From the NCBI GenBank assembly GCA_900321365.1, contig ONVT01000270.1, positions 1-14,713 on the forward strand: a DNA stretch of 14,713 nucleotides. Direction: 5' to 3'. This DNA comes from an uncultured Eubacteriales bacterium (GTDB lineage Bacteria; Bacillota_A; Clostridia; Lachnospirales; Lachnospiraceae). The notes below the pieces were generated by a model. The model did no database searches. It saw only the letters and a program-made list of their open reading frames with translations, and was not told the DNA's origin. The position numbers were made by a program, and so were the translations under genes. Shown piece after piece: positions 1-6,370 of this stretch; position 1 is the first letter of the stretch, and every line of letters starts with the position of its first letter.

Positions 1-2385
1 GGCATCATCGGACATTCGATTGCACTGAGCCGGCTGCTTTGCACGCTTGGCGGGGATGGGATGTTCCCTGAGTGGATCGGTGAGACAGACGAAAACGGGG
101 TTCCCAGGCGGGCGGTCTTTTGCATCGTGGTAATCTCGATCGTCCTTCCCTTTTTCGGGCGGACCGCGATCAGCTGGATCGTCGATGTCACGACGGTCGG
201 GGCTGTCATAGCCTACGCGTTCACTGCAGCCTGTTCGTGGAAGACGGCAAGGACCGAGAAAAATTCGAAAATGATGGCTGCCGGAGTGGCGGGGCTGATC
301 ATCTCCATACTGTTTGCCCTGGCATTCCTGGTTCCGAACATTCTTTCTGTGACAACCCTTTCGACGGAGTCCTACCTGATCCTGGCCGCATGGGGAATTC
401 TCGGCTTTGCCGTGTTCCGCCTGATTCTGTCGGGGGACCGGATGAGAAGGATGGGGCGCTCGATTGTGGCCTGGGTCGTCCTGCTGGCGCTGATCCTGTT
501 TACCTCGAGTGTCTGGATGCGACAGACGTCGACCGCGATGGTTGAGCAGTCCGTCACGAAGTATGTGTCTGAGCGGGAGGAGGCCTCAGCCGGGGCCGGG
601 CCGGCGGACGGGGACGAGGCACAGGAGGAGGTCTTTGAAGAGCCTTCTTCCCTGCAGAATACGCTGGACCAGATCAGCTCGTCGATCCGTCTTCTCAGCC
701 TGATCCAGGCCGTGCTCATCGTCGCCGCCCTGCTGATTCTTCTGGATATCTATCAGCTGATGCAGAAGAGGGAGCGCCAGATCGAGGTCGAGAAAGTCCT
801 GGCGGAAGAGAGCAGCCGTGCCAAGACAAGCTTCCTTTCCAACATGAGCCATGAGATCCGGACGCCGATGAACGCCATCATCGGGCTTGACAACATCGCG
901 CTGCGTGACCCGAACCTTTCTCCGCGCACGCGGGAGCAGCTGGAGAAGATCGGCTCCAGCGCGAAGCATCTGCTCGGCCTGATTAATGATATCCTTGATA
1001 TGAGCCGCATTGAATCGGGCAGGATGATCCTGAAGAATGAGGACTTCTCCTTCCGGGAATTCCTGGATCAGATCAATATCATGATCAACGGGCAGTGTCA
1101 GGATAAGGGCCTTCGCTACGAGTGCCAGATCATCGGGCCGGTCAGCGACTATTACTGCGGGGATGACATGAAGCTCAAGCAGGTGCTGATCAATATTCTC
1201 GGGAACTCCGTGAAGTTCACGGACGCGCCGGGTGTGGTGAGCCTGACGGTGGAGCAGCTGAGCAGGTTTGATGGAATGTGCGCGATGCGTTTCACCATGA
1301 AGGACACCGGGATCGGCATGGATGAGGAGTATATCCCGAAGATTTTCGAGGCCTTTTCCCAGGAAGACACCACTACCACGAACATGTACGGGGGAAGCGG
1401 GCTTGGCATGTCCATAACGAAAAACTTCGTTGAGATGATGAACGGTGAGATTGACGTAAAGAGCAGGAAGGGCGAGGGTTCGGTCTTCACCGTCATCGTC
1501 ACGCTGAAGGAGTCCGAGCGAAGCAGCGCTCTGGAGCAGGAGATGAGACTGCCTGAGGGCCTGAGGGCCATGGTGGTGGATGACGACGAAATAGCCTGCG
1601 AGCATACACAGGTGGTGCTGAACGGGATGGGCATTGAAGCCGTGACATATCGTGATCCTTCCCTGGCGCTTCAGGGGCTTAAGGAAGCCTGCGCGCAGGG
1701 CAGGCCGTACAATCTGCTGTTTACGGACTACAAGATGCCGCAGATCAACGGCCTGGAGCTTGTCCGGAGCGTCCGCTCATTTGACGAAGGCAGGACCGCG
1801 GTGATCATGCTGACCGGATACAACTGGGATATCATCGACGAGGAGGCAAGGGAAGAAGGGGTGGACGGGATCATGGCCAAGCCTCTGTTTCCCGACAGCC
1901 TGTCGAGGGAGATTTCCTGTGTGTTGTCCATGCGGCCCGGGGAAGACCAGGCTCCTGCCGAAGCGCTCCCCCAGGAGGAACAGATCCTTGCCGGTCGCAG
2001 AGTGCTGATGGCGGAGGATGTGGAACAGAACGCCGAGATCCTGCAGGATCTGCTTGAGCTGGAGGAGATGACCGCCGAACATGCCCGCAACGGTGAGATC
2101 GCCGTGCAGATGTTCTCCGAGAGTTCTCCTGGCTGGTATGACCTGATTCTCATGGATGTGCGGATGCCGGTGATGGACGGTCTTTCCGCAACACGCGCGA
2201 TCCGCGATCTGGATAGGGATGACGCAAAGAGCATACCGATTATCGCCATGACGGCCAACGTGTTTGATGAGGATGTGGAACGCTCCCTGCAGGCGGGCAT
2301 GAACGCCCATCTCTCCAAGCCGGTCGAACCGGACCGGCTGTATGCGACGATGGCAGAGCTTCTTCGCGGGAAAAAGCCGCTCTGA
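1..2385 (+). CDS. APC-type permease fused to hybrid sensor histidine kinase with two receiver domains (5' partial)
   Basis: The reading frame is open from base 1, so the true start lies upstream; residue numbers here count from the internal Met at 61. The first ~125 residues plus the 20 before them look like the last third of an APC amino-acid permease: the SRLL...GGDGMFPEW loop followed by hydrophobic segments near 17-37, 38-59, 70-92 and 100-123. An extra membrane segment (~132-151), an acidic ~60-residue presumably external loop and another segment (~213-235) follow. Then comes a kinase core: H-box NMSHEIRTPMN with His264, N-box with Asn382, DTGIGM from Asp415, and GGSGLGM from Gly444. Receiver 1 has DDD near 504 and acceptor Asp556 in TDYKMP. 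Receiver 2 has acceptor Asp699 in LMDVRMPVMDG and the SKP lysine. I see no PAS, HAMP, Hpt or DNA-binding output domain. The inferred role is a membrane sensor that couples an amino-acid or amine transporter fold to phosphorelay, by analogy with CbrA. The substrate is unknown. Confidence 0.88.
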   Translation, partial: GIIGHSIALSRLLCTLGGDGMFPEWIGETDENGVPRRAVFCIVVISIVLPFFGRTAISWIVDVTTVGAVIAYAFTAACSWKTARTEKNSKMMAAGVAGLIISILFALAFLVPNILSVTTLSTESYLILAAWGILGFAVFRLILSGDRMRRMGRSIVAWVVLLALILFTSSVWMRQTSTAMVEQSVTKYVSEREEASAGAGPADGDEAQEEVFEEPSSLQNTLDQISSSIRLLSLIQAVLIVAALLILLDIYQLMQKRERQIEVEKVLAEESSRAKTSFLSNMSHEIRTPMNAIIGLDNIALRDPNLSPRTREQLEKIGSSAKHLLGLINDILDMSRIESGRMILKNEDFSFREFLDQINIMINGQCQDKGLRYECQIIGPVSDYYCGDDMKLKQVLINILGNSVKFTDAPGVVSLTVEQLSRFDGMCAMRFTMKDTGIGMDEEYIPKIFEAFSQEDTTTTNMYGGSGLGMSITKNFVEMMNGEIDVKSRKGEGSVFTVIVTLKESERSSALEQEMRLPEGLRAMVVDDDEIACEHTQVVLNGMGIEAVTYRDPSLALQGLKEACAQGRPYNLLFTDYKMPQINGLELVRSVRSFDEGRTAVIMLTGYNWDIIDEEAREEGVDGIMAKPLFPDSLSREISCVLSMRPGEDQAPAEALPQEEQILAGRRVLMAEDVEQNAEILQDLLELEEMTAEHARNGEIAVQMFSESSPGWYDLILMDVRMPVMDGLSATRAIRDLDRDDAKSIPIIAMTANVFDEDVERSLQAGMNAHLSKPVEPDRLYATMAELLRGKKPL

Positions 2386-2435
2386 CCCGCTGCGCTTCCC
2401 GGGGCGGCATTAAAAACGTCAGGATTACAGATGAG

Positions 2436-2473
2436 AAAAAGAACCGGCGGTTTTAAACCGCCGGTTCTTTTTT
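2436..2473. terminator. Bidirectional intrinsic terminator between convergent genes
   Basis: Perfect 10-bp arms GAACCGGCGG (2441-2450) and CCGCCGGTTC (2458-2467) enclose TTTTAAA. They are flanked by AAAAA on the left and TTTTTT on the right, so each strand reads a GC-rich hairpin followed by a U-run. It sits 56 bases past the permease-kinase stop and just after the trpB stop on the other strand, and should serve both genes. Confidence 0.93.
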
Positions 2474-2487
2474 CTGTACGATTTCAG

Positions 2488-3861
2488 TTACATTTTCGGC
2501 AGCTTTGCGATGCTTGCCGCAATCTCCTCATCGGTCGGAATGTAGTTTTCCATCTCACCGTTGTGGAATTTCTCATACGCCACAAGGTCGAAGTAGCCCG
2601 TGCCGGTCAGACCGAATACGATGGTTTTCTCCTCGCCGGTCTCTTTGCACTTCATGGCCTCGTCGATCGCAACCCTGATGGCGTGGGAGCTCTCCGGGGC
2701 CGGAAGGATGCCTTCCACTCTCGCGAACTGCTCGGCAGCCTCGAATACGTCAGTCTGCCGGACCGCTCTTGCTTCCATATAGCCGTCATGATACAGCTGG
2801 GAGAGCACCGGGCTCATGCCGTGGTAGCGCAGGCCGCCCGCGTGGTTCGGCGCCGGAATGAAGGAGGAGCCAAGGGTGTACATCTTAGCGAGCGGGCAGA
2901 TCATGCCGGTGTCGCAGAAGTCATACGCATAGGTTCCGCGGGTAAAGCTCGGGCAGGACCTGGGCTCGACCGCGATGATCCGGTAGTCTGCTTCCCCGCG
3001 CAGCTTCTCGCCCATGAACGGGGCGATCAGGCCTCCGAGGTTGGATCCGCCGCCGGCGCAGCCGATGATCATATCCGGCTTGATTCCGTACTTGTCAAGG
3101 GCCGCTTTGGTCTCCAGGCCGATGATCGACTGGTGGAGCAGAACCTGGTTCAGCACGCTGCCAAGTACATAGCGGTAGCCTTCATTTGAGGTTGCGGCTT
3201 CCACCGCCTCAGAGATCGCGCAGCCAAGGCTTCCGGTGGTTCCGGGATGTTCCTCGAGGATTGCTCTTCCGACCTGTGTCGTGTCGGAGGGAGAGGGAGT
3301 GACCGAAGCGCCGTAGGTCCTCATGACTTCACGGCGGAAGGGCTTCTGCTCGTAGGATACCTTGACCATGTAGACCTTGCAGTCCAGTTCAAAGTAGGAG
3401 CAGGCCATGGAGAGCGCGGTGCCCCACTGTCCGGCACCAGTCTCGGTCGTCACACCCTTCAGCCCCTGCTTCTTCGCGTAGTAGGCCTGGGCGATGGCGG
3501 AGTTCAGCTTGTGGGATCCGCTCGTATTGTTTCCCTCGAATTTATAATAGATCTTCGCCGGAGTTTTGAGTTTCTCTTCCAGGCAGTATGCGCGCACCAG
3601 CGGTGACGGCCGGTACATCCGGTAGAAATCCCGGATCTCCTGTGGAATCTCAATATATGGATTCACTTCGTCCAGCTCCTGCTTTACGAGCTCCTCACAG
3701 AAAATCGGCATCAGCTCCTCTGCGGCCAGAGGCTGTCCTGTTCCCGGGTTCAGAAGGGGAGCGGGCTTGTTTTTCATATCCGCCCGGACATTATACCAGG
3801 ACATCGGCATCTCATTCTCTTCCAGATAGATCTTGTACGGGATTGTGTTCTTGTCTGACAT
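2488..3861 (-). CDS. trpB: Tryptophan synthase beta chain, TrpB2 type
   Basis: A 457-residue PLP enzyme that should condense indole with L-serine to give tryptophan in the cytoplasm. The PLP lysine is Lys118 in SGSHKLNSA, the catalytic glutamate is Glu140 in TETGAGQWGTA, and the phosphate-binding glycine loop is GCAGGGSNLGG at 267-277. Length, the N-terminal extension (MSWYN..., PSPLVRA.CLEEKL.TPAKIYYKFEG) and the ETGAGQWG form point to TrpB2 rather than the trpA-partnered TrpB1. The Met at 3861 is preceded by AAAGGAG at 3870-3876. No trpA or other trp gene is adjacent, so the enzyme probably works alone on free indole, or on serine as some TrpB2 proteins are proposed to do. Expression is controlled by the upstream Trp T-box. 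The family call is firm; the physiological role (salvage) is inferred. Confidence 0.95.
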   Translation of the reverse strand: MSDKNTIPYKIYLEENEMPMSWYNVRADMKNKPAPLLNPGTGQPLAAEELMPIFCEELVKQELDEVNPYIEIPQEIRDFYRMYRPSPLVRAYCLEEKLKTPAKIYYKFEGNNTSGSHKLNSAIAQAYYAKKQGLKGVTTETGAGQWGTALSMACSYFELDCKVYMVKVSYEQKPFRREVMRTYGASVTPSPSDTTQVGRAILEEHPGTTGSLGCAISEAVEAATSNEGYRYVLGSVLNQVLLHQSIIGLETKAALDKYGIKPDMIIGCAGGGSNLGGLIAPFMGEKLRGEADYRIIAVEPRSCPSFTRGTYAYDFCDTGMICPLAKMYTLGSSFIPAPNHAGGLRYHGMSPVLSQLYHDGYMEARAVRQTDVFEAAEQFARVEGILPAPESSHAIRVAIDEAMKCKETGEEKTIVFGLTGTGYFDLVAYEKFHNGEMENYIPTDEEIAASIAKLPKM

Positions 3862-3911
3862 GGTTTTTTCTCCTTTCTTTCTCCAGGAACCGCAAACCTG
3901 CCGCCTGAGGA

Positions 3912-3983
3912 TCTGCCGGCAAATACTGCCTGATCATTCAGCCTGATGGTCTGCTGGCAGAATCTGTGTGATCATCCTGCTGA
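3912..3983. repeat. Two imperfect ~35-bp direct repeats in the trpB untranslated leader
   Basis: The stretch TCTGCCGGCAAATACTGCC followed by TGATCATTCAGCC (from 3912) recurs as TCTGCTGGCAGAATCTGTG followed by TGATCATCCTGC (from 3950), a period of about 38 bases with several mismatches. The repeats lie between the T-box terminator and the trpB start codon. This ~200-base leader segment otherwise contains no gene that I can support. Confidence 0.55.
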
Positions 3984-4069
3984 AACGGTGCTGACAGGGC
4001 CTGCCTGTTTACGGGTCCTGGCTGCCTGCATTGGAATACAGGCCGGCACAAGTGTTTCCGCACCAGGAC

Positions 4070-4108
4070 AAAAGAAAACCCTGTCCCAGTGCTTGCTGGG
4101 ACAGGGTT
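4070..4108 (-). terminator. T-box-controlled intrinsic terminator
   Basis: On the minus strand the arms AACCCTGTCCCAG and CTGGGACAGGGTT form a 13-bp hairpin with a 6-base loop (plus-strand arms 4096-4108 and 4077-4089). TTTTCTTTT follows. The hairpin begins about 15 bases after the T-box bulge sequence, as expected for a terminator competing with the antiterminator. Confidence 0.93.
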
Positions 4109-4346
4109 GAAAAATCAATCCTGCGGTGCCACCCGGCTTGACATGTAGAACATGCCCACTCACGCGTACTGTCATACGCCGGCCTTTGATCACGGAGAGC
4201 CATCTCCGTCTCGCATACTCAGGAAAGAAAACTCCTTTTCCGCTCGCCCTCAGAAGTCCATTCGGGAAAAGCCTTTCACTGCCTCGCACCACCCGGCAGC
4301 TCTCTGGAGAAAGAACAGATTCCTTACTCACTCTTCATCAACGGTT
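4070..4346 (-). promoter_or_regulatory. T-box riboswitch (tRNA-Trp) upstream of trpB
   Basis: Read on the minus strand, the leader has the order of a T-box. It starts with GATGAAGAGTGAGTAAGGA near 4342, then has AGAGAGCTGCCGGGTGGTGC and GTGAAAGGC as stem I distal elements. Next is the specifier region GAA-TGG-ACTTCTGAG, in which the codon is TGG (plus-strand 4258-4260). Helices including ACGGAG/CTCCGT follow, then the T-box bulge sequence GCCGGGTGGCACCGC (about 4123-4137), and last the intrinsic terminator. UGG specifies Trp. The UGGC of the bulge would pair with an acceptor end GCCA, and tRNA-Trp has a G discriminator in well-studied bacteria. Uncharged tRNA-Trp should stabilise the antiterminator and let transcription continue into trpB. 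The amino-acid match between specifier and downstream gene makes the call strong. Confidence 0.95.
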
Positions 4347-4352
4347 TAACGC

Positions 4353-4382
4353 ATCATAACCTGAAAGTGAATCATCTGTCAA
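4353..4382 (-). promoter_or_regulatory. Sigma-A promoter for the T-box leader and trpB
   Basis: On the minus strand a consensus -35 TTGACA (plus 4377-4382) and a -10 TATGAT (plus 4353-4358) are separated by 18 bases. Transcription would start around 4346, just upstream of stem I. The A/T-tracts upstream could act as UP elements. Confidence 0.85.
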
Positions 4383-4430
4383 GACAAAAAATATTTTTTC
4401 TCGTCAAGATAGAAAATATTGTTTTTTTCT
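4378..4430. repeat. 25-bp tandem duplication in the divergent promoter region
   Basis: A unit starting GTCAAGACAAAAAATATT (4378) is followed directly by a second copy starting GTCAAGATAGAAAATATT (4403). Each copy ends in a T-tract and CT. The copies differ at two positions in the shown part and by a few inserted bases in the T-tract. They fill the space between the trpB-leader -35 box and the gntR -35 box. Confidence 0.75.
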
Positions 4431-4431
4431 G

Positions 4432-4460
4432 TTGACAGACTTAGAACATGAGTGTACTAT
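4432..4460 (+). promoter_or_regulatory. Sigma-A promoter of the GntR/ABC operon
   Basis: Consensus -35 TTGACA (4432-4437), 17-base spacer, -10 TACTAT (4455-4460), with an A/T-rich tract upstream. The predicted start near 4467 gives a leader of ~34 bases with AAAGGAG at 4488-4494 before the ATG at 4501. Confidence 0.88.
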
Positions 4461-4474
4461 TCCAATAGTGCACT
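4451..4474. promoter_or_regulatory. Probable GntR (YtrA-type) operator over the -10 box
   Basis: The inverted repeat AGTGTACTAT / TCCA / ATAGTGCACT has 10-bp arms matching at 9 of 10 positions. The left arm contains the -10 hexamer and the right arm reaches the predicted transcription start. The right side is itself part of a perfect 12-bp palindrome, ATAGTGCACTAT (4465-4476). Position and symmetry suit a dimeric GntR repressor, most simply the product of the gene that follows. Confidence 0.75.
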
Positions 4475-4500
4475 ATGTGACAGATGCAAAAGGAGCCTGT

Positions 4501-4854
4501 ATGAATTATTCAACATCAATACCGATTTATCTGCAGGTGGTGGATTCGATTAAGGAGAGAATCATCACAGGAGGACTTTCACCGGGTGACAGGCTTCCAT
4601 CCGGCAGGGATCTGGCGCTTCAGTACACAATCAACCCCAATACCGCAGCCAGGGTTTATCAGACGCTGGAACAGGAAAAGGTCTGTTTTACAAAACGGGG
4701 CCTGGGGACATTTGTGACGGAAGACAGGCAGCGGATCGAACGACTCCGTGAGGAGATGGCCGGCGCGCTGGTAGTCCAGTTCCTGGAAGGGATTGACAGA
4801 CTGGGTATTTCCAGAAAAGAAGCGATTGAGATGATCAGTCAGAAAGAGGGGTAA
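4501..4854 (+). CDS. GntR-family transcriptional regulator, YtrA-like
   Basis: A 117-residue regulator. The N-terminal half is a GntR winged helix: PIYLQVVDSIKERIITG, the SPGDRLPSGRDLA turn, the NPNTAARVYQTLE recognition region and the KRGLGTFV wing. The remaining ~45 residues form only a short helical tail, as in the YtrA subfamily, which lacks a large effector domain. I chose ATG 4501, preceded by AAAGGAG at 4488-4494. A TTG in the same frame at 4432 is actually the -35 box, so it cannot be the start. Two bases separate its stop from the ATPase gene, so the three genes are one operon. Subfamily members usually repress their own ABC transporter operon and respond to cell-envelope stress. The inverted repeat on the promoter supports autoregulation; the inducer is unknown. 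Confidence 0.93.
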   Translation: MNYSTSIPIYLQVVDSIKERIITGGLSPGDRLPSGRDLALQYTINPNTAARVYQTLEQEKVCFTKRGLGTFVTEDRQRIERLREEMAGALVVQFLEGIDRLGISRKEAIEMISQKEG

Positions 4855-4856
4855 CC

Positions 4857-5558
4857 ATGCTGGAAAGCAGAGAGATCACAAAAGTATATGGACACAAGAC
4901 AGCAGTAGATCACATCTCGATAAAACTGTCTCCGGGATATATCTACGCGATGCTGGGGCCGAACGGCAGCGGGAAGACCACATGGATGAAGATGGCAGCC
5001 GGGCTGGTAAAGCCGACCTCCGGCGCCATGTATTTCAACGGAAGGCAGCTGGACATCGCCTGTCGGAGGGACATTGCCTATATGTCCACCGAACCGTACT
5101 TCTATCACTGGATGAAGGTCAGCGATGTGGGAAAGTACTACCAGGATTTCTTCGATGATTTTTCCATGGAACAGTACAGCCTGCTGCTGGAGAGGATGGA
5201 GCTGAAGCCGGATATGAAGACGAACTCACTCTCCTCGGGCATGATGGCCAAGCTGAAGATCGCGGTAACCATGGCCAGAAACGCGAAGGTGATCATGCTG
5301 GACGAACCGCTGAACGGAATTGATCTTCTGGCCAGGGATCAGATCATGCAGAGTATCGTGGAAAGAGTCTCACCGGACAGGATATTGCTGATCTCCAGCC
5401 ATCTGGTGGAGGAGCTGGAGACGGTCGCGGACTATGCGATCTTTATCAGGGAGAGCCATCTGGCGGATTTCAGGCAGCTGGAGGAGCTGCGCATATCGGA
5501 GGGAATCTCTGTGGCTGACAAGTACCGCCAGATCTATGGTGGAAAGGAGGAAGTCTAA
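4857..5558 (+). CDS. ABC transporter ATP-binding protein (YtrB-like)
   Basis: A 233-residue cytoplasmic ATPase that should power the permease encoded next. Walker A is GPNGSGKTT (34-42), the signature is LSSGMMAKL (125-133), Walker B is VIMLDEP (145-151), the D-loop region is GIDLLAR and the switch histidine is His182 in SSH. The signature is degenerate (LSSGM instead of LSGGQ) and I see no clear Q-loop glutamine (AYMSTEP occupies the site). Both are features common in ATPases paired with small GntR regulators. The core is intact, so it is probably active. It starts 2 bases after the gntR stop, with AGAGGGG upstream, and its last codons contain the ribosome binding site for the permease. The substrate is not readable; members of this group are linked to peptide antibiotics and envelope stress. 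Confidence 0.93.
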   Translation: MLESREITKVYGHKTAVDHISIKLSPGYIYAMLGPNGSGKTTWMKMAAGLVKPTSGAMYFNGRQLDIACRRDIAYMSTEPYFYHWMKVSDVGKYYQDFFDDFSMEQYSLLLERMELKPDMKTNSLSSGMMAKLKIAVTMARNAKVIMLDEPLNGIDLLARDQIMQSIVERVSPDRILLISSHLVEELETVADYAIFIRESHLADFRQLEELRISEGISVADKYRQIYGGKEEV

Positions 5559-6299
5559 ATGGGCAAGCTGTTTAAGTATGAGTTCAGAAAGAGCCTTTTC
5601 CCGAAACTGATTTTTCTCTGTGTCACTGCAGTTCTGGAGGTCGTCTACCTGATCGGCATCGCGGGGGAATTCGAAAGACCGACAGCCATCGGAATGATCG
5701 GCCTTACCTTCGCGGCTGTGGCGGGCATCGCCTACATGGGGATCGAGAGTATCATCACCCTGTACCGGGACCTGACGACGAAGCAAAGCTATATGCTGTT
5801 TATGACGCCAAACAGCAGCTATAAGATTCTTGGGGCCAAGGCACTCGAGAATGGTCTCGCCGTTCTGATCGCAGGCGCATTTTTCGGGGGGCTGGCGTAT
5901 ATTGACGTGAGTCTTCTTTCACACGAGAAGCCGGCTTTCGCGATGTTAATGGATATGGTCAACCAGATGATGAACAGCATTGACCCGACGCTGAAGTTCA
6001 CGGTCAAAACCTTTGTGGTGATTCTCTTTATGACTCTGGTTTCCGTGATCCTGCGGATCGTCCTGGGATATTTCGCGGTGGTGCTCTCCTGCACAGTGCT
6101 GCAGGGAAAAAAGGCAGCCGGTCTGATCGCAATCGGAATCTATATCGCCATCTCCCTGGTTCTGGGGTACCTTTCGGGCCTGCTTCCTAAGATGGAACCC
6201 GTCACCAGCATGATCGTGAACTCGTGCATCAGCCTTGCGGCCTGCATTGTGTTCTACTTCCTTGCAGCCTGGATCATGGACAGAAAACTGAGTGTGTAA
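5559..6299 (+). CDS. ABC transporter permease, six-helix ABC-2-like
   Basis: A 246-residue integral membrane protein with hydrophobic segments near 16-36, 44-66, 95-115, 148-180, 188-208 and 216-240. A cytoplasmic N-terminus begins MGKLFKYEFRKS, and LYRDLTTKQSYMLFMTPNSS follows helix 2. That "TP.SSYKILGAK" type of loop is typical of ABC-2 permeases partnered with YtrB/BcrA-like ATPases. The start is fixed by GGAAAGGAGG at 5541-5550, inside the end of the ATPase gene, with the ATG directly after its stop. It should dimerise and bind the ATPase to form an exporter or a mechanosensing complex at the membrane. The substrate is unknown. No terminator is evident after the stop, so read-through into the S41 peptidase gene 71 bases downstream is possible. 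Confidence 0.9.
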   Translation: MGKLFKYEFRKSLFPKLIFLCVTAVLEVVYLIGIAGEFERPTAIGMIGLTFAAVAGIAYMGIESIITLYRDLTTKQSYMLFMTPNSSYKILGAKALENGLAVLIAGAFFGGLAYIDVSLLSHEKPAFAMLMDMVNQMMNSIDPTLKFTVKTFVVILFMTLVSVILRIVLGYFAVVLSCTVLQGKKAAGLIAIGIYIAISLVLGYLSGLLPKMEPVTSMIVNSCISLAACIVFYFLAAWIMDRKLSV

Positions 6300-6315
6300 A
6301 ATATCTTCTTTCCGG

Positions 6316-6345
6316 TCGACTCTGATCCATACTATGTGATAGAAT
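6316..6345 (+). promoter_or_regulatory. Candidate promoter with GntR-operator-like half-sites
   Basis: An extended -10, TGATAGAAT (hexamer TAGAAT at 6340-6345), has a weak -35, TCGACT (6316-6321), 18 bases upstream. Overlapping it is TACTAT/GTG/ATAG (6330-6342), a dyad resembling the core of the operator at 4451-4474 but with a 3-base instead of a 4-base spacer. This is a tentative call. Confidence 0.4.
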
Positions 6346-6370
6346 CATATCTGCAAGGAGGATAACAAAG

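Noticed and set aside
586..1605. A long minus-strand open frame opposite the kinase
   Set aside because: It lies entirely within the conserved histidine-kinase coding region, has no ribosome binding site, and has a His/Leu-rich composition typical of antisense shadow frames.
2431..3189. A long plus-strand open frame opposite trpB
   Set aside because: It is antisense to a highly conserved enzyme, starts at the terminator hairpin, and its translation shows no domain logic. It is a by-product of GC-rich codon use.
4432..4500. An in-frame TTG at 4432 that would lengthen the GntR protein by 23 residues
   Set aside because: The TTG is the first triplet of a consensus -35 box, and ATG 4501 has a well-placed AAAGGAG. 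The shorter start also matches the usual N-terminus of YtrA-like regulators.
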